Shown: piece by piece, positions 22,345-31,649 of the stretch
Numbering within the stretch: the first letter of the stretch is position 1
How the letters are laid out: every line of letters begins with the position of its first letter
Assembly: GCF_000155615.1 (NCBI RefSeq)
Contig: NZ_DS989915.1
Location: 838,688 to 885,494, forward strand
Source of the DNA: Alcanivorax sp. DG881
GTDB lineage: Bacteria > Pseudomonadota > Gammaproteobacteria > Pseudomonadales > Alcanivoracaceae
Length of the DNA: 46,807 bases
Direction of reading: 5' to 3'
Translations under genes and position numbers: made by a program
Notes under the pieces: generated by a model
Seen by the model: the letters and a program-made list of their open reading frames with translations, nothing else
Databases searched by the model: none
Told to the model about the DNA's origin: nothing

Positions 22345-23263
22345 CGTAGCCGAGCGAGCGCAGCGCGCGGGCATCATCGGACCAGCCCGCCTTGATCTTC
22401 ACCCACAGGTTGAGCATCACCTTGCGCTCGATCAGGCGTTCAATATCTTCACGGGCCTGAATGCCAATCTGCTTGATGCGCTCGCCCTTGTCACCAATAA
22501 GAATTTTCTTCTGGCCGCGGCGCTCCACCAGAATGGCGGCGGAAATTTCGGTGACGCGGGGGCCATCTTCCCACATCTCCACTTCCACACTCACCTGGTG
22601 GGGCACTTCCTGCCCGAGCTGGCGGACCACTTTTTCACGAATAATTTCCGCCACCATAAAACGCAGGCTGCGGTCGGTAAGCTGATCCTCCTCGTACCAG
22701 AACTCCCCTTCCGGCAAGCGCTGAACCAGTGCCTTTTCCAGCTCCACCAGGTTTTGTTCGCGCAATGCGGAGACAGGAATCACCGCATCGAAGGGGTAAC
22801 GTTCACTCAAGGTCTGGATATGCGGCAACAAGGCGGCCTTGTCATCCACGTTATCGACCTTGTTAATGATCAGCAGCACCGGCACCTGATCTTTTTCCGG
22901 CAACAGGGACAGCACGTGCTCGTCCGCCGGCGTCCACTTCATGGCATCCACCATCATGCAGATCACGTCCACACCGAACAGGGTGGACACTGCGGCTTCA
23001 TTCATGGCGCGGTTAAGCGCCTTTTCCTGTCCCGTGTGAATACCCGGCGTATCGGCAAAGATAATCTGATAGTTGTCCCGGCTGAGAATTCCGTGGATAC
23101 GGTGACGGGTGGTCTGCGGCTTACGTGAAGTAATGCTGACTTTCTGGCCGATCAAGTGGTTCATCAACGTGGATTTCCCCACGTTGGGACGCCCGACGAT
23201 GGACACCATGCCGCAACGGGTCGCTTGGGAGTCATCGGGTTGGGACGTTGGGGTATCAGTCAT
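22331..23263 (-). CDS. era: GTPase Era
   Basis: A 310-residue GTPase required for 16S rRNA processing and 30S assembly. G motifs: GRPNVGKST (G1), DTPGIH (G3), NKVD (G4), with the switch PQTTRHRI. The C-terminal KH domain has the ILIGDKGERIKQIG loop and ends near LNLWVKIKAGWSDD. The start ATG at 23263 overlaps the rnc stop by 8 bases. The coupled rnc-era-recO order is conserved in gammaproteobacteria. Confidence 0.97.
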   Translation of the reverse strand: MTDTPTSQPDDSQATRCGMVSIVGRPNVGKSTLMNHLIGQKVSITSRKPQTTRHRIHGILSRDNYQIIFADTPGIHTGQEKALNRAMNEAAVSTLFGVDVICMMVDAMKWTPADEHVLSLLPEKDQVPVLLIINKVDNVDDKAALLPHIQTLSERYPFDAVIPVSALREQNLVELEKALVQRLPEGEFWYEEDQLTDRSLRFMVAEIIREKVVRQLGQEVPHQVSVEVEMWEDGPRVTEISAAILVERRGQKKILIGDKGERIKQIGIQAREDIERLIERKVMLNLWVKIKAGWSDDARALRSLGYDEPR

Positions 23264-23942
23264 ACTGCTGCTCCAGCCATTCAAGCGCCAGGCTTGCGGC
23301 CTCCTGCTCAGCCTTGCGGCGGCTCGCGCCCTGGGCGATAAATATCTGCTGCACCTGATCCAGTGAGCACTGCACATCAAAGGTCTGTTTCGGTGCCAGC
23401 CCTTCCACTTGGGTCACTTCATAGGTCGGCAATTCAAATTTGCGCGCCTGCAGCCATTCCTGCAAACGGGTTTTGGCATCTTTCTGGGCACTTTGCGGGG
23501 AAATGGCGTCAAGGCGTGGCGCAAACCAGCAAAGCACAACCTCACGGCAACGGGACTCGCCACCATCCAGCAACATGGCACCAATAATCGACTCCAACGC
23601 ATCCGCAAGAATGGAATCACGACGAAAGCCGCCGCTTTTCAACTCACCGCCACCCAGCACCAGGTATTCCCCCAAGCCCAGTTCCCGTGCCACCAACGCC
23701 AGCGTTTGGCCACGCACCAAAGACGCACGCATACGGGTCAGCTGACCTTCAGCAGCTTCAGGAAACTGTTCAAACAGGGCAACGGAGATAATCTGCCCGA
23801 GCTGGGCATCACCGAGAAACTCCAGCCGTTCGTAGTTACGGTGACGGCTGACACTACGGTGTGTCAGCGCCAACTCGAGGAGGGAAATATCCTGGAACTG
23901 ATAGCCCAGACGGGCCATCAGCCGGTTAAGGTCACCGTTCAC
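23256..23942 (-). CDS. rnc: Ribonuclease III
   Basis: A 228-residue double-strand-specific endoribonuclease that processes rRNA precursors and regulates mRNAs. The catalytic signature ERLEFLGDAQLG is at about 38-49, the second acidic motif at LADALESIIGAMLLDGG (about 115-130), and the C-terminal dsRNA-binding domain is at about 155-225 (DAKTRLQEWLQARK ... GASRRKAEQEAA). It overlaps the DUF4845 gene by 4 bases (ATGA) and era by 8 bases, so the three are translationally coupled. Confidence 0.97.
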   Translation of the reverse strand: MNGDLNRLMARLGYQFQDISLLELALTHRSVSRHRNYERLEFLGDAQLGQIISVALFEQFPEAAEGQLTRMRASLVRGQTLALVARELGLGEYLVLGGGELKSGGFRRDSILADALESIIGAMLLDGGESRCREVVLCWFAPRLDAISPQSAQKDAKTRLQEWLQARKFELPTYEVTQVEGLAPKQTFDVQCSLDQVQQIFIAQGASRRKAEQEAASLALEWLEQQYD

Positions 23943-24322
23943 TGGCGAACGTCTTTCTTGAACTCGTCTTTGAAGGTCATCACGATGCTCACGTTGTAGA
24001 ACATCGGTTCGCGCACTTCATAGTCTGTGGACACGGTCAGCACACCACCTTCCTTGGCGATAGCCAGGTCATCGACACGAATTACATCGACCTGGTTAAT
24101 AGTAAACCGCTTGTCGATCCCTGCGCGTATTTCACTCGGGGACATCAGTGCTGTTTTGCTGTCCTGCAGCACTGAGCGGATGGTTGTCGAAATCGTGTTG
24201 TGCTCCATATAGGCCGGAACCATACGGAATGCTGCTGTCCCCAGGATAGCCACAACAATCAGCACGACTGCCCAACTGATCATCGACATCCCACGTTGCC
24301 GTGAGGGCGTTGTTGTCATCAT
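23939..24322 (-). CDS. DUF4845 membrane protein
   Basis: A 127-residue protein with a single N-terminal membrane helix (MSMISWAVVLIVVAILGTAA) in a pilin-like layout and a small periplasmic domain (RMVPAYMEHNTISTTIRSVL, then YEVREPMFYNVSIVMTF). DUF4845 proteins are almost always found between lepB and rnc, as here; the function is unknown. GGAGG lies 9 bases before the first ATG of an ATG-ATG pair (24322, 24319). It starts one base after the lepB stop. Confidence 0.88.
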   Translation of the reverse strand: MMTTTPSRQRGMSMISWAVVLIVVAILGTAAFRMVPAYMEHNTISTTIRSVLQDSKTALMSPSEIRAGIDKRFTINQVDVIRVDDLAIAKEGGVLTVSTDYEVREPMFYNVSIVMTFKDEFKKDVRQ

Positions 24323-24323
24323 T

Positions 24324-25115
24324 TTAGTTTGCCTCCACCTTATCAATAGCGCCATTACGAGAAAAACTGGGCAGAGAGAAAACCGGTTTCCAGTGCATCC
24401 AGATCATGAACGCTTCCCCCACGACCAGCCCCTCAGGGACTATACCCCAGAATCGGCTGTCGTTACTGTTATCACGGTTGTCGCCCATCACAAAGTAGGC
24501 ATCTTCCGGCACCGTCCATTCTCCCTGGGTACGTGCCTGCGGCAGCTGACGTCCGGTATAGGGGTTGGTTTTGCCTTCCTGCCAAATCAGGTGAGTCGCG
24601 TCACCCAACTGCTCAACGTATTGCTTGCGCCACACACCCGGGCCAGCCCATTCATTCACCAGATCCCGATCAACGATCTCCCCGTTCACCGTCAGAACGT
24701 TATCCTTCACCTGAACCGTGTCACCGGGCAACCCCACCACACGTTTGATGAAGTTCTGCTTCCGGTTTTCCGGGAACTTGAACACCATCACATCACCGCG
24801 TTCAGGCTCACCGGTTGCAATGATTTTAGTATTGGTTACGGGTAAACGCAGGCCATAGGCAAACTTGTTAACCAGAATAAAGTCATTCACCTTCAGGGTT
24901 GGCAGCATGGAGCCGGAGGGAATGGTAAACGGTTCAACAATAAATGAACGGATCACCAGCACCACGAAGAACACTGAAATCAGCGAGTTGGAGGTTTCCA
25001 CTACACTGGCCACCGGGCCGCCCTTGCTCTTCAATTTCAGAGCCTTGTCGATCAGCCAGACGACAACCGTAATCGCCAACGCCAGGGTCAACCAGAAACC
25101 GATATCAATATCCAA
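24324..25115 (-). CDS. lepB: Signal peptidase I
   Basis: A membrane serine protease (about 263 residues) that removes Sec signal peptides. A first membrane helix (GFWLTLALAITVVVWLI) precedes a cytoplasmic loop, then the second helix (NSLISVFFVVLVIRSFIVEP). The catalytic Ser is in TIPSGSMLPTL, the catalytic Lys in FIKRVVGLPGD, and box E is VMGDNRDNSNDSRFWG. No ATG fits: I chose TTG at 25115, which has GGAGA six bases upstream and gives the usual DIDIGFWL start; an upstream in-frame ATG at 25160 adds an odd, charged extension. Confidence 0.93.
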   Translation of the reverse strand: MDIDIGFWLTLALAITVVVWLIDKALKLKSKGGPVASVVETSNSLISVFFVVLVIRSFIVEPFTIPSGSMLPTLKVNDFILVNKFAYGLRLPVTNTKIIATGEPERGDVMVFKFPENRKQNFIKRVVGLPGDTVQVKDNVLTVNGEIVDRDLVNEWAGPGVWRKQYVEQLGDATHLIWQEGKTNPYTGRQLPQARTQGEWTVPEDAYFVMGDNRDNSNDSRFWGIVPEGLVVGEAFMIWMHWKPVFSLPSFSRNGAIDKVEAN

Positions 25116-25214
25116 CAGAAATCTCCGACATAACGCCCAATGCCAGAAGCCGGACACCAAACGCGTTGAGGTTTTGCATCAAGCGTTCGGCATCAGGCAT
25201 CTTGCGCTTATTAA

Positions 25215-27014
25215 TTAATCATCCACCTTCAGCACGGCCAGGAAGGCCTCCTGGGGGATTTCCACATTCCCCACCTGCTTCATGCGCTTCTTGCCTTCTT
25301 TCTGCTTCTGCAGCAGCTTCTTCTTACGCGATACGTCACCGCCATAACATTTCGCGGTCACGTTCTTGCGCAGAGCCTTTACGGTCTGGCGGGCAATAAT
25401 CTTGCTGCCAATGGCCGCCTGAATGGCCACATCAAACATCTGGCGCGGCACCAGCTCTTTCATTTTTTCACACAGGGCACGGCCCCGGTAGGCAGACTGA
25501 TCCAGGTGACAGATCATCGCCAGCGCATCCACTTTATCGCCATTGATCAACACATCGACCCGCACCAGCTTGGTGGCTTCGAATCGCTCGAAGGCATAAT
25601 CCATGGAGGCAAAGCCCCGGCTCACGGACTTGATGCGATCGAAGAAATCCAGCACCACTTCCGCCATGGGAATATCGTAGGTCAGGGCAACCTGTTTACC
25701 CAGATACTGCATATTGATCTGTGAACCACGGCGCTCCACGCAAAGAGTGATCACATTACCCACAAACTCCTGTGGCACCAGGATATTGACCCGCGCAATA
25801 GGCTCGCGGAACTCCTCGATCTTGCCGCCTTCAGGCAGTTTGGACGGGTTATCCACGTGCAGGATGTCGCCGGAGACCAGCGCCAGTTCGTACACCACGG
25901 TGGGCGCCGTGGTAATCAAATCCAGGTCGTATTCGCGCTCCAGCCGTTCCTGGATGATTTCCATGTGCAGCATGCCAAGGAAGCCTACCCGGAAACCAAA
26001 GCCCAACGCGTCGGACGTCTCCGGCTCATAGAACAGGGAGGCATCATTCAGGGTCAGCTTGGCCAGCGCATCACGGAAATCTTCATAGTCATCCGCGCTC
26101 ACAGGGAACATACCCGCGTAGACCTGCGGCTTGACGTTCTTGAAGCCCGGCAAGGCCGGTACATTGGGGGTTTTCGCCAGGGTCAGGGTGTCCCCCACTG
26201 GGGCACCGTGAATATCCTTGATGCTGCCGCTCACCCAGCCCACTTCGCCGGCTTCCAGCAATTTGGTCTCGGTGCGTTTGGGAGTGAAGATCCCCAAGCT
26301 GTCGACCACATGGGTCTGCCCGGTGGATTTCACCAGAATCTTGTCACCTTTTTTCAGGCAGCCTTCTTTCACCCGCACCAGCGAGATCACGCCCATGTAA
26401 TTATCGAACCAGGAATCGATAATCAGAGCCTGCAGGTCCGATTCGCGTTTGCCTTCCGGGGAGGGAATACGCTCGACCAATTGCTCCAGCAGATCATCCA
26501 CACCCACGCCGGTCTTGGCCGACACCCGACAAGCATCATGGGCATCCAGGCCGATAATTTCCTCGATCTCGTTGATCACCATTTCCGGCTCGGCCTGGGG
26601 CAGGTCGATCTTGTTCAGAACCGGCAGCACTTCCAGGTCCTGTTCAATGGCGGTGTAGCAGTTGGCCACGGACTGGGCTTCCACACCCTGGGCAGCGTCC
26701 ACCACCAGCAGCGCCCCTTCACAGGCCGACAGGGAGCGGGAGACCTCGTAGGAAAAATCCACGTGGCCCGGCGTATCAATAAAATTCAACTGGTAGGTTT
26801 CGCCATCACGGGCCTTGTAGTACAAGGTCACACTCTGGGCCTTGATGGTAATGCCTCTTTCCCGCTCCAGCTCCATGGAATCCAGCACCTGAGACTTCAG
26901 CTCACGGTCACTAAGGCCGCCGCAAACCTGGATAAAGCGGTCTGCCAACGTGGATTTGCCATGGTCGATATGGGCAATGATGGAAAAGTTGCGGATATTC
27001 TTGATGTCAGTCAT
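25215..27014 (-). CDS. lepA: Elongation factor 4 (LepA)
   Basis: A 599-residue translational GTPase, exactly the E. coli length. G motifs [14 protein letters not shown] and NKIDL are intact, as are domain II, the [14 protein letters not shown] region, and the LepA-specific C-terminal domain ([34 protein letters not shown]). LepA binds ribosomes and affects initiation or stalled elongation. Start ATG 27014 by family comparison, with only a weak AGG upstream. The 227-base gap from mucD holds a hairpin and a possible promoter, so lepA may have its own transcript. Confidence 0.97.
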   Translation of the reverse strand: MTDIKNIRNFSIIAHIDHGKSTLADRFIQVCGGLSDRELKSQVLDSMELERERGITIKAQSVTLYYKARDGETYQLNFIDTPGHVDFSYEVSRSLSACEGALLVVDAAQGVEAQSVANCYTAIEQDLEVLPVLNKIDLPQAEPEMVINEIEEIIGLDAHDACRVSAKTGVGVDDLLEQLVERIPSPEGKRESDLQALIIDSWFDNYMGVISLVRVKEGCLKKGDKILVKSTGQTHVVDSLGIFTPKRTETKLLEAGEVGWVSGSIKDIHGAPVGDTLTLAKTPNVPALPGFKNVKPQVYAGMFPVSADDYEDFRDALAKLTLNDASLFYEPETSDALGFGFRVGFLGMLHMEIIQERLEREYDLDLITTAPTVVYELALVSGDILHVDNPSKLPEGGKIEEFREPIARVNILVPQEFVGNVITLCVERRGSQINMQYLGKQVALTYDIPMAEVVLDFFDRIKSVSRGFASMDYAFERFEATKLVRVDVLINGDKVDALAMICHLDQSAYRGRALCEKMKELVPRQMFDVAIQAAIGSKIIARQTVKALRKNVTAKCYGGDVSRKKKLLQKQKEGKKRMKQVGNVEIPQEAFLAVLKVDD

Positions 27015-27159
27015 AAGGCCTGTTGAACAAAAAGTCGTTGCCGCACCGGCACTCCCCGCCCCGTGGTCACACCCCAAGGATCAGAAAGAACCGTCCTGCT
27101 GCCCAACCCTGCGCCGGACAACACACCGTGATACTCAAAACGACAAACAATGGGCCGCG

Positions 27160-27165
27160 ATTCTA
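27160..27165 (-). promoter_or_regulatory. Possible -10 box upstream of lepA
   Basis: TAGAAT on the minus strand, about 145 bases upstream of lepA and just after the hairpin at 27189-27210. The matching -35 (TGCAAC, 17 bases away) is weak. Suggests a separate lepA promoter; low certainty. Confidence 0.3.
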
Positions 27166-27188
27166 GCGGATATCGGGGGGGAGTTGCA

Positions 27189-27210
27189 CGGCGCACCGTC
27201 CGGTGCGCCG
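27189..27210. terminator. Hairpin between mucD and lepA
   Basis: Perfect 9-bp stem CGGCGCACC / GGTGCGCCG with a 4-base loop, 32 bases past the mucD stop codon. There is no T-run after it on the minus strand, so it may protect the mRNA end or only weaken read-through instead of ending transcription. Confidence 0.5.
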
Positions 27211-27241
27211 AAAAACCCTGTATCAGGCCCTGAAAAAGGGG

Positions 27242-28690
27242 TTATGGCAGCTTCAGTGCCAGAAAACGGGGAGTGCCATCACGGTTAACCAGTGCCGCCA
27301 CCGTGCCGTCTTCCGGCAAGGCCGCCGCCGCATCGGCCAGATCCGCCGCGCTGTTGATCGGGGTATTGTGCAGGGTCACCAGAATATCCCCCGCCTGAAT
27401 ACCCGCCTGGCGGGCCGGGCCCTCGCTCACCTGGGTCACCACCACACCGGCTTTGAGGTCCAGACGGCTCAATTCCGACGCTGATGCTTCCCGCACGGCC
27501 AGACCCAGCTTCACCGCGGGTGACGCCTTATCAGATTCAGCACCGCCCTTGAGAGCCATTTCCGGGTTATCCGGTAGCAGGCCGATGGTCACCGACAAGG
27601 TCTTTTTCTCGCCATCGCGGATCACCACCATGTCCACATCCGATTCGGGCTTCACCAGGCCAACCCAACGCGGCAGCTCCGATGAGCGGTAGATGGTTTC
27701 ATCGTTGAACCGGGTAATCACGTCGCCCGGCTCCACCCCGGCCGCCTCGGCTGGGGAGCCCACCAGCACCTGGGAAACCAGCGCACCGCGGGGCGAATCC
27801 AGGCCAAAGGACTCGGCCAGATCCCGATCAACCTCCTGAATCAGCACGCCCAGCCATCCTCGGCTGACTTTACCGCCATCCTTGAGCTGACTGACCACAT
27901 CCATGGCCATGTCCATGGGAATGGCAAAGCTCACGCCCATATAGCCGCCGGAACGACTGAAAATCTGTGAGTTGATCCCGACCACTTCACCGCTCAGATT
28001 GAACAACGGCCCACCGCTATTACCTGGATTGATCGCCACATCGGTCTGGATAAAGGGTACATAGCTGTCGCTGGGCAGGCTGCGCCCTTTGGCGCTAACG
28101 ATACCGGCCGTCACACTGCTGTCGAAGCCAAACGGGGCGCCAATGGCCAATACCCATTCGCCGACTTTCAAATCCGCAGAGGAGCCGATGTCCACCACCG
28201 GCAGATCACCGGCATCCACCTTCAGCAAAGCCAGGTCGCTCTGCTCATCCGCTCCCACCAACTCGGCGGGCAACTCACGGCGGTCCTGCAGGCGCACCAT
28301 GATTTCATCCGCTTCCGCCACCACATGGTTGTTGGTCAGCACGTAACCATCAGCGGAAATGATGAACCCGGACCCTAACGAACGGGTATCGTCCTGCTCC
28401 GGCAACGACGGCATGTCACCCTCGCCACCGAACTGTTCAAAAAAGTGCTGAAAAAACTCCGGCAGCTGCTTGAGCTGATCCGCGGCAGAAGACTCATCCC
28501 GGTGCGTCACGGTGCTGATATTCACCACCGCTGGCCCTTCCTTTTCAACCAGGCGGGTAAAATCAGGCAGGCCGGTCACCAGGGGTTCACCGCGTTCGCT
28601 GGAAGGTTCAGAAGCAGGGTCGGAGCATGCCGCCAGTACGGCACTCAGGATTACAAGCCACACTGCTGCGAAACGAAATTCTCGTCGCAT
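27242..28690 (-). CDS. mucD: DegP/HtrA-family serine protease MucD with lipobox
   Basis: A 482-residue envelope protease/chaperone. The trypsin-like domain has the triad His in LTNNHVVAEADEIM, Asp in DEQSDLALLKV and Ser in NPGNSGGPLFNLSGEVVGINS. Two PDZ domains follow (GWLGVLIQEVDRDLAE ...; VVTQVSEGPARQAGIQAGD). The N-terminus ends in VLAACSDP, a proper lipobox with Ser at +2, so the protein is probably lipidated and, by the usual rule, sent to the outer membrane; well-known MucD/DegP are soluble and periplasmic. It follows rseC by 36 bases within the sigma-E operon, where MucD degrades misfolded proteins and damps the stress response. Confidence 0.93.
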   Translation of the reverse strand: MRREFRFAAVWLVILSAVLAACSDPASEPSSERGEPLVTGLPDFTRLVEKEGPAVVNISTVTHRDESSAADQLKQLPEFFQHFFEQFGGEGDMPSLPEQDDTRSLGSGFIISADGYVLTNNHVVAEADEIMVRLQDRRELPAELVGADEQSDLALLKVDAGDLPVVDIGSSADLKVGEWVLAIGAPFGFDSSVTAGIVSAKGRSLPSDSYVPFIQTDVAINPGNSGGPLFNLSGEVVGINSQIFSRSGGYMGVSFAIPMDMAMDVVSQLKDGGKVSRGWLGVLIQEVDRDLAESFGLDSPRGALVSQVLVGSPAEAAGVEPGDVITRFNDETIYRSSELPRWVGLVKPESDVDMVVIRDGEKKTLSVTIGLLPDNPEMALKGGAESDKASPAVKLGLAVREASASELSRLDLKAGVVVTQVSEGPARQAGIQAGDILVTLHNTPINSAADLADAAAALPEDGTVAALVNRDGTPRFLALKLP

Positions 28691-28726
28691 TGAAGTCTCC
28701 TTTTGTCAGGCCTTGTCCGCGGCCTG

Positions 28727-29200
28727 TTATTGCGATGCAGGCTTAATCACCACAGCCTGGCAACTATCGTCCCCGGATGGCACCAAGCGTGGTTGATAAG
28801 CCAGAGTATGCCCCGCACGGCGGCTCATGACACGGTTGACCGCAAAACCGAGAAACAGCCCCGCCATACCCAGCAAGGCAGACGTATCGACGGTTTCGAC
28901 GGGAAGCGCCGAGCCAAGCAAGGCACCGGTAAACAGCAACACCAGGGGCAACCCATATACCCACAGGGCACCACGCATCAGCGCGCCTTCGGGTAAGGCC
29001 ACATTAACGGTATCGCCAACCTGGTGAGAATCTTGAGAAGGAACCCGCAGGCGGGCGCGCTGCCCGGACTGCTGTTCATTGATAAGGTGATGCCCGCAAC
29101 CGGCTTTCGCCTTGCAGGCACCACAGGTGGACGCACGCACGGTTTCTACCCAGATAGCCCCGGGCTCTACCGCCACGACGACTCCCTGCTCCTGCAACAT
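28727..29200 (-). CDS. rseC: SoxR-reducing system protein RseC/MucC
   Basis: A 157-residue inner-membrane protein. The N-terminal domain carries CGACKAKAGCG (RseC cysteine motif), followed by DTVNVALPEG and two membrane helices (about 78-97 and 108-126). RseC modulates sigma-E signalling and contributes to SoxR reduction with the Rsx/Rnf complex, whose last subunit gene is also in this window. It overlaps rseB by one base. Confidence 0.93.
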   Translation of the reverse strand: MLQEQGVVVAVEPGAIWVETVRASTCGACKAKAGCGHHLINEQQSGQRARLRVPSQDSHQVGDTVNVALPEGALMRGALWVYGLPLVLLFTGALLGSALPVETVDTSALLGMAGLFLGFAVNRVMSRRAGHTLAYQPRLVPSGDDSCQAVVIKPASQ

Positions 29201-30180
29201 CAGGGCTGGCTGTCTCGCACGCTGATGCCTTCAATCACCCGCTCTGCGGTGTTTTGCGGCACCTCGCCCACCAACGTCACCAGGTAGGCTCCACTGGGGG
29301 CCGTGAGCCTGCGGCTAACGGCGACCGTAGGGCCTACGCGGCTCACGCCTTCTTCCACGGTGCTGTCACCCACCGCTTCCACAAACACGGTAAAGGCCGC
29401 CAGACCGTCACTGTAACCTTGTGCTGCCACCGGCTCGCGGTCGGAGCCGCCCTGGCGCCAGTCTTTATCCACGGAGGTAAACCCCGCCGGCATCCATTTC
29501 GCATCCACCGACAACTGGTGAGACGGGTGAGAATCCGCCAGTTGTTTCAGATCGCTTTCTTTCACGGTTTCCGGGATGGCGAAATCCTGCTCGGTGAGCG
29601 GCGGCGCCAGCGTCAGAGTGACAAACTCCACTCGCTCCAGCGCCACGCCACTGCCATCAACCACTTCCGATTTCAGCAGCAGATTACTGTCGTTATCCAG
29701 CCACAGGCGGTAACCGTAACGGTGGTTATCCAGGGGCGCCACACGCATACGCGTGGCCGCACGGCCGGCAACGCGGCCATCACCATCCACCAGAATGTTG
29801 TACTGCTCCGGCACATCATTGGCGATCCGGTCGCCCAGGGCCAAGGGGCCACCCTTCTCACGGTTAATGCGAGTCAGGGTGCCGTTCGGGTGCAGACACA
29901 CCACCTCGTCGCCCCGGCGCAGCACCTCCACCAGGCGGCCATCCAGATGGGTCAGCCGCTGGAACTCACGGCCACCTATCACCGCATGACTCACTTCCAT
30001 GGTGCTGACTTCGGCACCAAATTGATAAAGGAAACGGCCGGTGTAATCGAGGGAGCGATTGGCCTGTGCCATGGACTGGAGCTGATCCTGCGCCGGCGAG
30101 GGGTTCGCCAGCGCCACTTCAGACAGCGCCACCATTGGCGAGCAGAGGGTCAGAGAGAAGGCAAGAGCTCGAAGCATCAT
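29200..30180 (-). CDS. rseB: Sigma-E regulatory protein RseB/MucB
   Basis: A 326-residue periplasmic protein that binds RseA and shields it from proteolysis until lipopolysaccharide or lipoprotein intermediates release it. The signal peptide runs to about residue 26. The large N-terminal LolA/LppX-like domain (LDYTGRFLYQFG, EFQRLTHLDGRLVEVLRRGD) and the smaller C-terminal domain (KWMPAGFTSVD ... SRVGPTVAVSRRL) are both complete. It lies 3 bases after rseA and overlaps rseC. Confidence 0.94.
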   Translation of the reverse strand: MMLRALAFSLTLCSPMVALSEVALANPSPAQDQLQSMAQANRSLDYTGRFLYQFGAEVSTMEVSHAVIGGREFQRLTHLDGRLVEVLRRGDEVVCLHPNGTLTRINREKGGPLALGDRIANDVPEQYNILVDGDGRVAGRAATRMRVAPLDNHRYGYRLWLDNDSNLLLKSEVVDGSGVALERVEFVTLTLAPPLTEQDFAIPETVKESDLKQLADSHPSHQLSVDAKWMPAGFTSVDKDWRQGGSDREPVAAQGYSDGLAAFTVFVEAVGDSTVEEGVSRVGPTVAVSRRLTAPSGAYLVTLVGEVPQNTAERVIEGISVRDSQP

Positions 30181-30183
30181 CCG

Positions 30184-30768
30184 TTAGCGGGCCCCGTGAC
30201 GGGCATCCATGCTGACCAGGCGCGCAAAGGGCATCATGCCCTGGCCGCTATGGCGCGCTGCGAAATCGCTATGACGCAGCAGCATGTTGTTTACACGGGG
30301 CTGGGAGACCGGCACTGCAGTAGCGGGGGTCGCCGTCACATTGCTGGTCTTGAACGCCTGGGAAACCAGGGAGGTTTCACCAAACGGACGGCTGATGCGG
30401 TTATCCGGCGCCGCAGCGGCCAGAGCCGGTGCTGCAGAACCATTCACCGCCTGGCTGCCTTCCCAGGTCTGCCAGCCAACCACGGTGGCCGCCGCCACAG
30501 AAGCCGCCACAGCCAGTCGCGCCATGCCACCCAGCCATGCCGGACGACGCGCCGGCACCGCTTCGTCTGCCAACGCAGCAGACAGGCTGGCATTAAAACC
30601 CGCCGGCACTGCCATGGAAGCCTGACCATGCATTACGTCGCTGGCCAGCTGCCAGCGCGCCAGCGTATCCAGCTCGCTATCATCGATATCACGCATCACC
30701 CGGCGGGTTTCCAGCTCGCTGGTTTCACCGTCGAGGAACGCGGACAACGTTTCCAAATCCCTGTTCAT
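30184..30768 (-). CDS. rseA: Anti-sigma-E factor RseA/MucA
   Basis: A 194-residue single-pass inner-membrane protein. The cytoplasmic N-terminus (RDLETLSAFLDGETSELETR, then WQLASDVMHG) is the sigma-binding anti-sigma domain. The membrane helix is around 84-102 (LAVAASVAAATVVGW). The periplasmic tail carries the RseB-binding part and ends HGAR. Regulated proteolysis of this protein (DegS/RseP type) frees sigma-E. AAGGGTGAG precedes the ATG at 30768, four bases after the rpoE stop. Sequence past the helix is poorly conserved in this family. Confidence 0.93.
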   Translation of the reverse strand: MNRDLETLSAFLDGETSELETRRVMRDIDDSELDTLARWQLASDVMHGQASMAVPAGFNASLSAALADEAVPARRPAWLGGMARLAVAASVAAATVVGWQTWEGSQAVNGSAAPALAAAAPDNRISRPFGETSLVSQAFKTSNVTATPATAVPVSQPRVNNMLLRHSDFAARHSGQGMMPFARLVSMDARHGAR

Positions 30769-30772
30769 ACTC

Positions 30773-31357
30773 TCACCCTTTATCGCCGCGCTGTGAGCCC
30801 AATAGCGGGCGGACAGCTGTGTCAATTGCTTCCCTGGCCCGGAAGATCCGGGACCGAACTGTGCCCACCGGGCATTCCATGACGACCGCAATGTCCTCGT
30901 AGCTGAGGCCCTCGAATTCACGCAGGGTCACCGCAGTCTTCAACTCCTGAGGCAGCTCGTTGATCGCTGCATGGATCACCGCCTCCAGTTCCTCTGACAA
31001 CACGAGGGACTCCGGGGTTCCAATTTCGTGCAGCATTTCTGCACCGGCGTACTGCTCGGCTTCGGCTGCATCCAGGTCAGAGCCCGGCGGCCGCCGGCTG
31101 GCAGACACCAGATGATTCTTGGCAGTATTGACCGCGATACGGTAAAGCCAGGTATAAAAGGCGCTGTCTCCACGGAATCGGGGCAGCGCGCGCCAGGCTT
31201 TGATAAAGGCTTCCTGGGCAACATCCTGGACCTCGTCCTGGTCACGCACATAGCGGCTAATCAACGCAAAAAGACGCTGCTGGTACTTGTGCACCAGCAC
31301 CTCAAAGGCACGTTGATCGCCGGTTTTGGCTTTCTTGACCAACTCTTCGTCTGACAC
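30773..31357 (-). CDS. rpoE: RNA polymerase sigma factor RpoE/AlgU
   Basis: A 194-residue ECF sigma factor for envelope stress. Region 2 (FEVLVHKYQQRLFALISRYV, DVAQEAFIKAWRALPRFRGD, FYTWLYRIAVNTAKNHL) and region 4 (LPQELKTAVTLREFEGLSYE, CPVGTVRSRIFRAREAID) are complete and nearly canonical. It heads the rseA-rseB-rseC-mucD group. A candidate sigma-E promoter 182-209 bases upstream suggests autoregulation, and a TATAAA is also nearby. In relatives nadB is the adjacent divergent gene; here an unrecognised lipoprotein gene is in between. Confidence 0.97.
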   Translation of the reverse strand: MSDEELVKKAKTGDQRAFEVLVHKYQQRLFALISRYVRDQDEVQDVAQEAFIKAWRALPRFRGDSAFYTWLYRIAVNTAKNHLVSASRRPPGSDLDAAEAEQYAGAEMLHEIGTPESLVLSEELEAVIHAAINELPQELKTAVTLREFEGLSYEDIAVVMECPVGTVRSRIFRAREAIDTAVRPLLGSQRGDKG

Positions 31358-31538
31358 CGATCCCCCGGATCTATCGCGAAACGCGTGAAGTAACCATGGC
31401 CGTATTATGACGACCCGCTAAAACGCGCCATTGTAGCAGTTGCCGGCGTGGCGGCTACACCATGAGCGCGATTTCGCCACCTTTTCACATTGCTTGAACA
31501 TTTCTTTGCCAATGCGGTGGCGTGTTTATAGGACAGAA

Positions 31539-31566
31539 TCGGACAGGCAGAAACGCTGATGGTTCC
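31539..31566 (-). promoter_or_regulatory. Candidate autoregulatory sigma-E promoter of rpoE
   Basis: Minus strand: GGAACCA (31560-31566), a 16-base spacer, TCCGA (31539-31543). This fits GGAACTT-N16-TCTGA with two -35 changes and one -10 change, and has the same spacing as the candidate at 1113-1140. Autoregulation of rpoE is general in gammaproteobacteria. Confidence 0.45.
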
Positions 31567-31612
31567 AATAAAGCTGAAAATCAGACGCATTCTCAAGATC
31601 AGGTAAACCGAG

Positions 31613-31649
31613 CCCCCCTCGCAAGGCAGGACGAATCTGGCGAGGGGGG
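31613..31649. terminator. GC-rich hairpin after the lipoprotein gene
   Basis: 10-bp arms CCCCCCTCGC and GCGAGGGGGG with a 17-base loop, just past the lipoprotein stop codon. No T-run follows on the minus strand, so termination is uncertain. Confidence 0.5.

Noticed and set aside
25857-27026. 389-codon open frame antisense to lepA
   Set aside because: LepA is certain on the other strand; long antisense frames are expected from GC-rich codon bias, and the His/Gln-rich protein is a shadow.
29254-30882. 542-codon open frame antisense to rseB and rseA
   Set aside because: Both genes on the opposite strand are well supported; the product is His/Arg-rich low-information sequence.
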